Source of the DNA: Pseudopedobacter sp965218985 | GTDB lineage: Bacteria; Bacteroidota; Bacteroidia; Sphingobacteriales; Sphingobacteriaceae | NCBI GenBank assembly: GCA_965218985.1 | Contig: CBDCMP010000005.1 | Span: forward strand, 1 to 64,000 | Length of the DNA: 64,000 nucleotides | Direction of reading: 5' to 3' | In this document: positions 28,555 through 36,007 of the stretch, one piece after another | Layout: every line of letters begins with the position of its first letter | Position numbering within the stretch: the stretch's first letter is position 1 | The notes under the pieces: generated by a model | Databases searched by the model: none | The model's input: only the letters and a program-made list of their open reading frames with translations | Told to the model about the DNA's origin: nothing | Program-made: the position numbers and the translations under genes

Positions 28555-30046
28555 ATGAGAAGCCTAAAAATACAAGGAATATTACTTATAGGATTACTCA
28601 TGATGAGTTTCCATGGCATTTGCAAGGTCGTATCAAACAAATTCGCAATTGCTACTGCTATTCAAAGCAATATGGTTATCCAGCAAAATAAACCACTTAA
28701 AATTTGGGGTAAGGCAAACCCTGGTGAGACCATTAAAATTAAGGCAGATTGGCAAAACAAAATTTCTTCCACTACAGTCAATCAAAACGGTGAATGGATT
28801 TGCAGCATAAACGTTCCTAAAGCTAAAAAGGGAGACTTTTCGACTCATCGAATTACGATTATTCACCAAAGTGATACACTTCGGTTAAAAAATATACTCA
28901 TAGGTGAGGTATGGGTATGCGCCGGTCAATCCAATATGGAGATGACGATGAAACCGGCCTTGCCCTGGCACAAAGGCGTGTTAAATTATGAAACAGAAAT
29001 ACCAAAGGCCAATTATCCAAACATCAGATTGTTTAAATTAGAGAAAGATACAGGTGCTGTTCCTTCTATTTTCTGTCACGCCAGTTGGACGGTCTGTTCT
29101 CCTGAAACTATTGGCCAATTTAGTGGAGTAGCGTATTATTTTGGAAGATCTTTGTATGAAAAGCTTAATGTTCCTGTCGGCCTGGTTTTAGCGGCTTACG
29201 GAGGTGCATCATGTCAGGCTTTTACCTCCAGACAAGTTCTTGAGCGTGACACTGTTCTCCAAAATAAATATCTTGATCCCTATCTTAAACATCCGGAGAA
29301 AGTAAAATCGAGTGATAGGCCATCACTTATTTATAATAAAATGATTTATCCGTTAATTAATTTATCAATAAAAGGATTTATATGGTATCAGGGAGAATCA
29401 AATGCTCATGATAAGCAATTGTACACACGTTTGTGTTCGGCAATGATCAAAGGATGGAGAAAGGATTTTAAACAAGGGGAATTGCCTTTTTACTTTCGTA
29501 CAAGTACCAGGCTACAACTGGGGAAAAAGTGATTCCCTTAACAGTGGCTACGCCATTTTTCGTGAGGCTCAACAAGCTTTGCTCAATTTGGATCATACAG
29601 CTATGGCAGTCACCCTGGATGTTGGAGAGTCAGATGCAATTCATCCAAGGAAGAAAAAACCAGTTGGAATTCGTTTGGCAAAGATTGCTCTTCATAGAAG
29701 CTACGGTTATGCTATTCATGATGAAGGCCCACAAATGAAATCGTTTAAGATCAAAGGAGAATATGTAAAAATTAAATATAAAAAAAGCAGTGTGGATGGG
29801 GGCTTAACTACTTCTGATAGCCGCTCCCCAAAATATTTTTATGTTTCTGGTAAGGATAAGGTTTTTGCTCAGGCAACAGCTCAAATAAAAGGGAATCAAA
29901 TCATTTTGCATTCCTCCGAAGTGAAGAATCCGGTTGCTGTCAGATACGCTTTTTTTGATGCTCCAATAACTAACTTTCAAAATAAGGAAAATTTACCTGC
30001 CTGGCCGTTTCGTACAGATAGCTGGGAAGAGGTATCCTATAAATAG
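28555..30046 (+). pseudogene. Second sialate O-acetylesterase-like gene, broken by one frameshift
   Basis: A shorter paralogue of the previous esterase without the GH2-like insertion (about 495 codons when repaired). The first frame (28555-29532) holds the signal peptide, CAGQSNMEM nucleophile block, AAYGGASCQAF and GFIWYQGESNAHD. The second frame, open to 30046, holds the AVTLDVGESDAIHPRKKKPVG catalytic block and the C-terminal strands. An extra C near 29497 causes the shift. Without it the text reads FYFVQVPGYNWGKSDSLNSG straight into the second frame. As written, the protein would lose its catalytic Asp/His and be inactive. A sequencing indel cannot be excluded. Confidence 0.88.
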
Positions 30047-30066
30047 GTTGGACGATGACAATTAAA

Positions 30067-30099
30067 AAACCCTTGTAAGTATTTGATTTACAAGGGTTT
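30067..30099. terminator. Bidirectional intrinsic terminator between the PUL and tmRNA
   Basis: A 12-bp perfect stem (AAACCCTTGTAA / TTACAAGGGTTT) with a 9-base loop. On the plus strand it is followed by a T-rich tract ending the PUL. On the minus strand it is followed by TTTTTTAAT, ending the tmRNA transcript whose 3' end lies 14 bases away. Confidence 0.85.
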
Positions 30100-30112
30100 A
30101 TTTCTGTTAATG

Positions 30113-30507
30113 TGGACCCGGAGGGATTCGAACCCTCGTCCAAACATGGGACCAGTTGCGCTTTCTACATACTTATTTTGTGGTTGGTTGTCGGGAATGA
30201 TTTGGCCACAAACAGCCTGATCAAACCTTAGTTCCTTGAATTTTCGAGATGAGCACGAAACCCACTCATCCTTATTCCGGCATTTCTGTGCTTCCTGATC
30301 GGGTGCCGCCAGACCTGGCTCCCGGGAAACATCTCGCTCACACTTCTAAAGTGTGACTAAGCAAATTTTAACTTGGTTAAAATTAAGCAGCAAGAGCGTA
30401 GTTATTTTCGCCTTTTGTGTTTTGAGAATCAATATTTAAGCGCTGAACCCTCATTGCGCTGTATGCTTACACACTTATCATCCATCCTGTCAATTCCGGT
30501 CGGGCCC
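30113..30507 (-). ncRNA. ssrA: Transfer-messenger RNA (tmRNA)
   Basis: One-piece tmRNA for ribosome rescue. The 5' end GGGCCCG (complement of 30501-30507) pairs with CGGGTCC at the 3' end, giving a 7-bp acceptor stem with one G-U pair and discriminator A; CCA is not encoded. The T-arm contains GGTTCGAATCCC. The tag reading frame runs from 30412 to 30383 on the minus strand and encodes GENNYALAA followed by TAA, a Bacteroidetes-type proteolysis tag. The 5' domain contains the conserved GACCGGAATTGACAGG segment. The terminator lies just beyond its 3' end. Confidence 0.97.
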
Positions 30508-30636
30508 GGGTTATTTATTAGTTTTTAGTTTGTTGGCTTGTTTTTAGTTTGTTGGGGTTCAGCTGATTTATAACCTTATCAGTCTAACCAACTAACCAAC
30601 CATCCACCAATTAACTGAAGCACAAACTTACAAAAA

Positions 30637-30672
30637 TTATACTTCTAAATCCTTCATGATGTTGTCAACTTT
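30637..30672 (-). pseudogene. Relic of the phosphoglucomutase 3' end
   Basis: Read on the minus strand this stretch encodes KVDNIMKDLEV plus a stop, exactly the C-terminus of the phosphoglucomutase gene whose intact end lies at 31318-31353. Twenty-six bases are identical. The remaining differences are synonymous (TTA/TTG, GAA/GAG, GTA/GTT, TAA/TGA). It overlaps the last codons of the HepT gene in another frame. It marks the far edge of an inserted MntA/HepT cassette. Confidence 0.9.
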
Positions 30673-31006
30673 CTTTATCAGCGATTTCTGAAAGCTGCTT
30701 CAAGAGCAAAGGCAAATCATGTTTGATGATGTATTCAATTTCTGAAATATCAATGCCAAAATAAGCGTGTGAAATGATATTTCTTAAACCATAGATTTCT
30801 TTCCAAAAAACGTTGGGATAGGCATTCTTCAATTTTTCAGAAACATTTTTTGAAGCTTCCCCAATTATCTCTAAATTTCTGAGTACTGCATCATAATAAA
30901 TCCCTTCTTCCGATAAGGATTGTATCCCAAAATCTAAGGTGTATTTTTCAATTTTTTTAATTGATGAAATGATATCAAAGATGAAATTGGTATCATCTCG
31001 AGACAT
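30665..31006 (-). CDS. hepT: HepT-like HEPN toxin (DUF86)
   Basis: A 113-residue alpha-helical HEPN-domain protein, predicted RNase toxin of an MNT/HEPN toxin-antitoxin pair. The RX4HXY motif is present as RNIISHAY near residues 76-83, the catalytic His and the Tyr that the partner AMPylates in characterised systems. The gene starts one base after the MntA stop. Its own stop codon lies within the relic of the phosphoglucomutase 3' end, so its last residues (ADKES) may have been set by the insertion event. Confidence 0.87.
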   Translation of the reverse strand: MSRDDTNFIFDIISSIKKIEKYTLDFGIQSLSEEGIYYDAVLRNLEIIGEASKNVSEKLKNAYPNVFWKEIYGLRNIISHAYFGIDISEIEYIIKHDLPLLLKQLSEIADKES

Positions 31007-31007
31007 A

Positions 31008-31292
31008 TCAAATAAATATAGCTTCTTTAAAAATTTGGGGTCTCATTTGAGGCTTAATTGCTTTATCAGTTACTAAATCAACTTTTTCTTTTAACTGAAC
31101 TTCCAAAAAATTTAATAGCGTCAAGAATTTCAAACCTAATGGTCTTTCTAATTTCACTAAAATATCAATATCTGAACCTTCTTTTTGCTGATTTTTAGAA
31201 TAGGAACCAAACAAAGCAATCTCCTGAACATGAAATTGTTTATACAATTCAGGTTTTAATTGTGTCAGTTGATTGATGATTTTGGCTTTCAT
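31008..31292 (-). CDS. mntA: MntA-like minimal nucleotidyltransferase antitoxin
   Basis: A 94-residue minimal nucleotidyltransferase. The GSX10DXD active site is visible as GS, ten residues, then DID (FGSYSKNQQKEGSDIDILV), with a following KLERPLGLKF. In characterised pairs, MntA poly-AMPylates HepT to neutralise it. It precedes HepT and starts 26 bases downstream of the phosphoglucomutase stop, inside a segment bounded by duplicated phosphoglucomutase 3' ends. Function in addiction or phage defence is inferred from the family. Confidence 0.88.
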   Translation of the reverse strand: MKAKIINQLTQLKPELYKQFHVQEIALFGSYSKNQQKEGSDIDILVKLERPLGLKFLTLLNFLEVQLKEKVDLVTDKAIKPQMRPQIFKEAIFI

Positions 31293-31317
31293 TATCCAAA
31301 TTTAACTATTTATTTAC

Positions 31318-33054
31318 TCAAACCTCCAAATCCTTCATGATGTTGTCAACTTTATCTTCCAACAACTGGTTTACTTTATCAAAATCTTCTTTCGAGGCCA
31401 AAGGTTGGTTCACACTACAATAGAATTTAATCTTCGGCTCTGTTCCTGATGGGCGGGCGGAGATGATGCTGCCATCTTCGGTAAGGAACTGCAACACATC
31501 TGATTTTGGTAAATCAATCTCCTTGCTTCCCCCTGTAGTCAAATCGGTCTCTTTTCTTAAGCCGTAATCTTTTAAAGTCACCACTTTAGCGCCGCCCAGA
31601 TTTTTTGGAGGGTCATTTCTGAAGCGTTCCATCATGGCTTTGATCTCTTCCGCACCTGTTTTGCCTTTTTTAGTGATGGCGATCAGTTTCTCTTTATAGC
31701 AACCATATTTCACATACATGTCAATCATGGCATCGTATAAACTGCTGCCCTGATCTTTGTAAAAAGCAGTCATCTCCGAGATGAAGGCCGCTGAAACCAC
31801 CGCATCCTTATCTCTCACAAATTCACCCACCAAATAGCCGTAACTCTCTTCACCACCTACAATGAACGTCTCTTTGCCTTGTTTCTCGGTCATTACCTGA
31901 CCAATGAATTTGAACCCGGTCAAGGTGTTGTAGCAATTCACATTTTTGGAGGCTGCAATCTTATCGATCAGGTAAGAGGTCACCACTGTTTTGATCACAT
32001 ATTCCTTGCCGGTGAATTTCCCTTCCTTCTCCCAGGCCTCCAGCATGTAATTCACCAACAGCGAACCGGTTTGGTTACCGTTCAATAATTCAAACTCGCC
32101 TTTGTGATTCTTCACTGCAATACCCACCCGATCAGCATCGGGGTCGGTGGCTAAAACCAAGTCCGCATCCACTTCCCTGGCCTTTTTTAAGGCTAAAGTT
32201 AAAGCTTCTTTCTCCTCTGGATTAGGGTAAACCACCGTAGGAAAATTCCCGTCCGGAGTGGTTTGTTCGTCTACTAAGATCACGTTTTCAAAACCGAACA
32301 TTTCCAATGCTTTAGGTACTAGCGTGATCCCGGTTCCGTGGATAGGGGAGTAAATTATTTTTAAATCTTTTTGTCTTTTGATGGCTTCCGGAGAAACTGA
32401 AAGGGAAGTGATTTTCTTCAGGTAATCGACATCCATATCTTCTCCAATTTCAGTCACGTTCTCTGGTTTGGCATCAAAATTCACCCTATCAATACTGGTG
32501 ATTTTCGACACTTCATCCATCACCATCTTATCATCAGGTGCTACAAACTGCCCGCCATCTGCACCATAAGCTTTATAGCCATTATACTCTTTTGGATTAT
32601 GTGAAGCAGTCAGCATTACCCCGCTTTTACATCCCAGTTCGCGAACAGCGAAAGACAATTCGGGGGTTGGACGCAAAGCTTTGAAGAAATAGACATGAAT
32701 ATCATTTGCGGAGAATACATCCGCAGTGATTTTTGCCAATACATCAGAATTATTCCTGCTGTCATGTGCAATGGCCACCTTGATGGCAGTTTCCGGATAT
32801 TTATTTTTTAAATAATTAGCCAGCCCCTGTGTGGCCGAGCCGATCGTGTATTTATTCACCCGGTTAGATCCGGCACCCATAATGCCCCGCAAACCTCCGG
32901 TTCCAAACTCTAAATCTTTATAAAAAGCATCTGTAAGCTCGGTATAAGCTTTTTGATCTAATAAATCCTGAATTTCTTTTTTAGTTTGTTCATCATAACT
33001 TCCGTTTAACCATTGGTCAACTTTATCGGCTGTAGATTTTTCTAATTCTTGCAT
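31318..33054 (-). CDS. Phosphoglucomutase / phosphomannomutase (alpha-D-phosphohexomutase)
   Basis: A 578-residue cytoplasmic enzyme interconverting hexose 1- and 6-phosphates. The phosphoserine loop is TASHNPKEYNGYK (Ser151). The metal-binding loop is DPDADRVGIAV. The sugar-specificity loop region is GGEESYGYL, and the phosphate-binding loop SARPSGTEPKIKFY lies near the C-terminus. The length fits the PgcA-type class rather than bacterial GlmM (~450 residues). It is complete. A relic of its last 11 codons and stop lies 680 bp downstream beyond the MntA/HepT pair. It presumably lay next to the tmRNA before that insertion. Confidence 0.94.
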   Translation of the reverse strand: MQELEKSTADKVDQWLNGSYDEQTKKEIQDLLDQKAYTELTDAFYKDLEFGTGGLRGIMGAGSNRVNKYTIGSATQGLANYLKNKYPETAIKVAIAHDSRNNSDVLAKITADVFSANDIHVYFFKALRPTPELSFAVRELGCKSGVMLTASHNPKEYNGYKAYGADGGQFVAPDDKMVMDEVSKITSIDRVNFDAKPENVTEIGEDMDVDYLKKITSLSVSPEAIKRQKDLKIIYSPIHGTGITLVPKALEMFGFENVILVDEQTTPDGNFPTVVYPNPEEKEALTLALKKAREVDADLVLATDPDADRVGIAVKNHKGEFELLNGNQTGSLLVNYMLEAWEKEGKFTGKEYVIKTVVTSYLIDKIAASKNVNCYNTLTGFKFIGQVMTEKQGKETFIVGGEESYGYLVGEFVRDKDAVVSAAFISEMTAFYKDQGSSLYDAMIDMYVKYGCYKEKLIAITKKGKTGAEEIKAMMERFRNDPPKNLGGAKVVTLKDYGLRKETDLTTGGSKEIDLPKSDVLQFLTEDGSIISARPSGTEPKIKFYCSVNQPLASKEDFDKVNQLLEDKVDNIMKDLEV

Positions 33055-33075
33055 AATTTGAGATTTTTTTCATCT

Positions 33076-33083
33076 CAAAGTTA
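33076..33083 (-). promoter_or_regulatory. Probable -7 promoter element of phosphoglucomutase
   Basis: The minus strand reads TAACTTTG, matching the Bacteroidetes TAnnTTTG -7 element, 21 bases upstream of the ATG. A TTTTG lies about 23 bases further upstream as a possible -33 element. Confidence 0.5.
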
Positions 33084-33142
33084 ACATATTGATGAAAAGT
33101 TAAAAGCAAAATATGATAAAGCATGGATTAAAAATTGATGTT

Positions 33143-33352
33143 TTAATCGATGATCTCACACATGAAACCTCTGGCTGACAGTAATTTTTTGATCGCATCT
33201 ACACAAACAGACTCTGATTTGATCCTCAAAATATGGTCGCAATCGTCCAGATCAAAATTTATTTGCGCTGATGGAAAAATGTCATTTAACTCCTTGATCA
33301 GTTTTTCTGCCATTAACTTTTCTAAAACATTGGTTCTGAAAACTTCAACCAT
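33143..33352 (-). CDS. Small conserved protein of unknown function (69 aa)
   Basis: A 69-residue soluble protein with a ferredoxin-like alternation: an N-terminal strand (VEVFRTNV), a helix, a strand (AQINFDLDDCDHILRIKS), a helix with DAIKKLLSARGF, and a final strand. It resembles heavy-metal-associated-like small proteins without a CxxC motif. I recall similar short proteins in related genomes, all of unknown role. Its ATG directly abuts the stop codon of a degraded gene upstream, suggesting they were once co-translated. Confidence 0.6.
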   Translation of the reverse strand: MVEVFRTNVLEKLMAEKLIKELNDIFPSAQINFDLDDCDHILRIKSESVCVDAIKKLLSARGFMCEIID

Positions 33353-33660
33353 TTATTTCTTCATTTTTACCCTTAAGCGAAGCGTAGATGGCATAGCATG
33401 ACCCTGTACTAGTGTTAAGTTAAAAGTAGAAAGTCAAAAGTAAAAAGACTTACATCATTGATAATAAGCAATTTAAAAAGATGGTTTTTCGTCGTTTTAT
33501 GATTAACATTACACTAGCTCATGGTCATTCTTTAACCGTTTCATGGTGTGGGCATCTCCTGCTTTTGTGCCGGGTGTTGAAATTCCGTTTAAATAAAATC
33601 CTTTTTCGGTAGCCCCCCTGTCTTAAAATCTCCAGGAGACTTATCGGTTTTGTTTGAATG
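33353..33660 (-). pseudogene. Gene remnant split by a MITE-like insertion
   Basis: With the MITE-like element (33409-33517) and one CTAG duplicate removed, the minus strand is open from just after the DoxX stop to 33353. It would encode about 65 residues, including GGATEKGFYLNG, TPGTKAGDAHTMKRLKNDHE, then QGHAMPSTLRLRVKMKK and a stop. That stop abuts the ATG of the 69-residue gene. No start codon fits a complete protein, so this is a C-terminal remnant at best. I do not recognise the family. With the element in place, translation stops inside its end (CTA GTG TAA). Confidence 0.45.
33409..33517 (+). mobile_element. MITE-like element, copy 1
   Basis: A core of 101 bases (33413-33513) begins TGTTAAGTTAAAAGTAG and ends ATTAACATTACA, giving TGT...ACA ends with imperfect inverted similarity (TGTTAAGTTAA versus TGTAATGTTAA). 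It is bounded on both sides by CTAG, consistent with a 4-bp target duplication. Related copies lie at 39874-39996 (same orientation) and 60975-61075 (opposite). No protein is encoded, so it would move only with a transposase supplied elsewhere. Confidence 0.75.
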
Positions 33661-33663
33661 TTA

Positions 33664-34074
33664 TCAAGATAGGCCTGAAAATACATGCGCTGACTGCTTC
33701 AATGAAGCTTTATGTTTTATTAATCGATGATAATAGACATAAGAAATTGCAAGAATGATTAAAATGATCAACGGAAAGAAAGACTGTCCATTTAGCCCGT
33801 CAACAGCTAGGAGTGAAATAGCGGCAAATATAAAATCAAAGGTAAAACCTGCATAAGCCCATTCTTTAATCCGTCCTTTAAATGTGGGAATGATCAAAAT
33901 TAGGGCACCACAGACTTTAAAAACTGTCAGCGCAATTCTAAAATAATCCGGATAGCCTAAATGTGCAATCCCTTGTTTTGCTAACTCTGAATTTCCTGTT
34001 AATGCGGGCATCACTCCTTCAAATAAAAAGATAAATGATGTAGTCACCCAATAAATAATTTTTTCTTTTTTCAT
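33664..34074 (-). CDS. DoxX-like family membrane protein
   Basis: A small integral membrane protein of 136 residues with four hydrophobic segments (ITYWVTTS-like first helix, FKVCGALILIIP, AGFTFDFIFAAISLL, FFPLIILIILAISYVYY). I chose the ATG at 34074 (MKKEKIIYW) over one 13 codons upstream, which overlaps the preceding gene. DoxX-like proteins are found next to SRPBCC and VOC genes in many Bacteroidetes. No enzymatic role is visible. It is the last gene of a five-gene minus-strand operon. Confidence 0.8.
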   Translation of the reverse strand: MKKEKIIYWVTTSFIFLFEGVMPALTGNSELAKQGIAHLGYPDYFRIALTVFKVCGALILIIPTFKGRIKEWAYAGFTFDFIFAAISLLAVDGLNGQSFFPLIILIILAISYVYYHRLIKHKASLKQSAHVFSGLS

Positions 34075-34079
34075 GATTG

Positions 34080-34493
34080 CTATTGATTTGTTTTTTGATA
34101 ATTTAAAATCCAATGATGACCAAATTTATCTGTAAGGTCGCCAAAAACTGCTCCCCAAAAAGTATCTTCTAAGGGATGATCTTTTGTTCCTCCGGCAGAA
34201 AGTTTTTCATGAAGATCAAAAATCTGGCTTTCGCTTTCGCAATTCAGCATCATTGATACTGCATTGCCTATAGAAAAACCTTTTTCATCCACCAGATCAG
34301 AGGCCATCATCTTTAATTCCCCATTTATGAGTGTTGCATGTAAAATAGCATTTTTCATTTCCTCCGGCATCTGATCTGCCATGGGCGATTCTCCTATAGT
34401 TTGCAAAACCAATTCTCCGCCGAGGCAGTCTTTGTAAAATGTCATTGCTTCACGGCAATTGCCAGTAAAAGTGAGATAAGTATTCATTTCCAT
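34080..34493 (-). CDS. VOC superfamily protein (PhnB/glyoxalase-like)
   Basis: A 137-residue protein with the paired beta-alpha-beta-beta-beta pattern of vicinal oxygen chelate proteins. It starts MNTYLTFTGNCREAMTFYKDCLGGEL, with a central GESPMADQMPEEMKNAILHATL and a C-terminal WGAVFGDLTDKFGHHWILNY. This is the PhnB-like subgroup, often annotated as 3-demethylubiquinone methyltransferase-like or glyoxalase/bleomycin-resistance-like, with no firm activity. It lies 13 bases downstream of the SRPBCC gene. Confidence 0.82.
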   Translation of the reverse strand: MEMNTYLTFTGNCREAMTFYKDCLGGELVLQTIGESPMADQMPEEMKNAILHATLINGELKMMASDLVDEKGFSIGNAVSMMLNCESESQIFDLHEKLSAGGTKDHPLEDTFWGAVFGDLTDKFGHHWILNYQKTNQ

Positions 34494-34506
34494 TCCTGAT
34501 AGATCA

Positions 34507-34929
34507 TTAAGATTCTGCTATTTCTTTAACAATGTTTAAGGCTTTTGGAAAGGTGTTATTAAACATCTCCGCAAAATCTTCAGCAGTATCCATGGAAACT
34601 AATAACTCAGTGATCCCATTATCATCCCTAAGCTCGTAACTTTCTAAAGCACCACTCCAGCTTTCTTCCTTTTTTTTGCCATTTTTAAGCTCACCATAAT
34701 GTTTAAAGGTCATTTCATTAGGTTCATCCAATTTTTGAATGATACCATACATCCCATTATCATCATTATCCACAAATAAAATTTCACTTCCTTCTTTCCA
34801 ATCAGTCACGGTATGAGAGGTTTCACTAAAAATGCTGGTCCATTTTCTATAGTTCAGCTCATCCCATAAAGCTTTCCACACCTTTTCCTTCGGTGCATTG
34901 ATTTTGAGTTTAAAATTCAATTTTTCCAT
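34507..34929 (-). CDS. SRPBCC (AHSA1-like) ligand-binding protein
   Basis: A 140-residue helix-grip protein. It begins with the typical LNFKLKINAPKEKVWKALWDELNYRKWTSIF pattern and has the long C-terminal helix (EDFAEMFNNTFPKALNIVKEIAES). No catalytic residues can be assigned. START/AHSA1-like proteins bind hydrophobic ligands or help chaperones. It lies between two VOC genes, with 10-13 base spacings, in one operon. Confidence 0.8.
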   Translation of the reverse strand: MEKLNFKLKINAPKEKVWKALWDELNYRKWTSIFSETSHTVTDWKEGSEILFVDNDDNGMYGIIQKLDEPNEMTFKHYGELKNGKKKEESWSGALESYELRDDNGITELLVSMDTAEDFAEMFNNTFPKALNIVKEIAES

Positions 34930-34939
34930 TTTTCTGATA

Positions 34940-35368
34940 TTATATTGATTTCAATGTTTCGATATCAAACTTTTTCATTTTCATAAAAGCCGCAATTACT
35001 TTTTGTCCTTTTTCAGGATTGCTCATCAGTTCAGGCAGGATAGCAGGGACAATTTGCCAGGATAAGCCATATTTGTCTTTAAGCCAGCCACACTGACTTT
35101 CAGTTCCTCCCTGGGTCAATTTTTCCCAGAAATAGTCAATCTCTTCCTGGTCATCACAGTTTACATAAAATGAAATGGCTTCTGTGAATGTAAATTGCGG
35201 ACCGCCATTCAGAGCGAAAAACTGCTGGCCATCCAATTCAAAAACGGCCATCATGTTTGAAGTCTGCATCACTTTTGAATTCTTAAAAATAGCAGTATAA
35301 AAATGTGCAGCTTCTTCTGCCTGGTTATCAAACCAAAGAAAGGGGGTAATTTTGTTTAATTTCATCAT
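34940..35368 (-). CDS. VOC superfamily protein (PhnB-like), second copy
   Basis: A 142-residue PhnB-like protein: NKITPFLWFDNQAEEAAHFYTAIFKNSKV, then ALNGGPQFTFTEAISFYVNCDDQEEIDYFWEKLTQGG, and CGWLKDKYGLSWQIVP. Its last segment (MSNPEKGQKVIAAFMKMKKFDIETL) is typical of the 3-demethylubiquinone-9 3-methyltransferase-like group. It is only distantly similar to the other VOC protein of the operon. Two adjacent ATGs (35368, 35365) could start it. Confidence 0.85.
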   Translation of the reverse strand: MMKLNKITPFLWFDNQAEEAAHFYTAIFKNSKVMQTSNMMAVFELDGQQFFALNGGPQFTFTEAISFYVNCDDQEEIDYFWEKLTQGGTESQCGWLKDKYGLSWQIVPAILPELMSNPEKGQKVIAAFMKMKKFDIETLKSI

Positions 35369-35375
35369 ATATGTT

Positions 35376-35798
35376 TTAGAGTGAATGATTTTCTGTGTAG
35401 GTTTTAAAATTATCTAAAATGTTTTGCCAGCCTGTTTGCTGCATTTCAATTGGGTTTTCATTTTCGGTATCAAAGGTTTCTTTAATATGGGTTTGATCTC
35501 CATTTGATGAAAAAACGATCACTACTTTACGGTTATCACCAAGGGTATAAGCTATTTTGCGGTACACGTCTACTTCATCATATATCCCCCCGAAGTCGAA
35601 ACCGAAACTTCCGTCTTTGGCTTCCATTCTTGTACTAAATTTTCCGCCAACCCTTAAATCGTTTTCTGCATGTGGGGCATGCCAATCTTCAGATGCGCTG
35701 CACCAGTTGGTGATGTGTTCGGGTGCCGACCATAACTTCCATACTTTTTCTGCAGCGGCATTTACATTAGCCTCTACAGTAATTTTCTGATTTTCCAT
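35376..35798 (-). CDS. SRPBCC (AHSA1-like) protein, first gene of the operon
   Basis: About 140 residues starting at MENQKITVEANVNAAAEKVWKLWSAPEHITNWCSASEDWH; an ATG eight codons upstream (35822) is possible. It contains the helix-grip motif GGKFSTRMEAKDGSFGFDFGGIYDEV and the C-terminal QQTGWQNILDNFKTYTE common to AHSA1 activators. It heads a minus-strand operon (SRPBCC, VOC, SRPBCC, VOC, DoxX). The operon faces a GlxA-like regulator across a ~200-bp gap, which makes regulation by that protein plausible. Confidence 0.82.
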   Translation of the reverse strand: MENQKITVEANVNAAAEKVWKLWSAPEHITNWCSASEDWHAPHAENDLRVGGKFSTRMEAKDGSFGFDFGGIYDEVDVYRKIAYTLGDNRKVVIVFSSNGDQTHIKETFDTENENPIEMQQTGWQNILDNFKTYTENHSL

Positions 35799-35909
35799 TT
35801 CTTGTTTTGATTGATTAATCAAATTTACTTGGATTATTTAACTATGGAGTGGTAAGAAAACGACAATTGAAGGGTATATTGCGACAAGTTTTTTTTATAC
35901 ATTTAAATC

Positions 35910-36007
35910 ATGAAACCATCATGATTTTGCCAAAACCCGCAGGGGAGTGTTTATCAAATCATGATCGCTTCATCGCCGTTAAAAAACAAAAGGTAAACAG
36001 ATGAAAA
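35910..36007 (+). repeat. Dispersed repeat, copy B
   Basis: Second copy of the repeat at 19270-19367, same orientation, again ending on the start codon of a gene (ATGAAAAAAG at 36001). A 27-codon frame starting at the ATG in ATCATGATT is open here and overlaps the GlxA gene start as ATGA. In copy A the same frame stops after 14 codons, so conservation of a leader peptide is not supported. Confidence 0.7.

Noticed and set aside
33413..33513. A small RNA gene instead of a mobile element
   Set aside because: Three copies with consistent TGT...ACA ends and CTAG-like flanks, one apparently splitting a gene, fit a MITE better. No terminator is visible.
35915..36003. A conserved leader peptide upstream of the GlxA gene
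   Set aside because: The 27-codon frame overlaps the gene start neatly here, but the same frame in the other repeat copy stops after 14 codons following a one-base length change.
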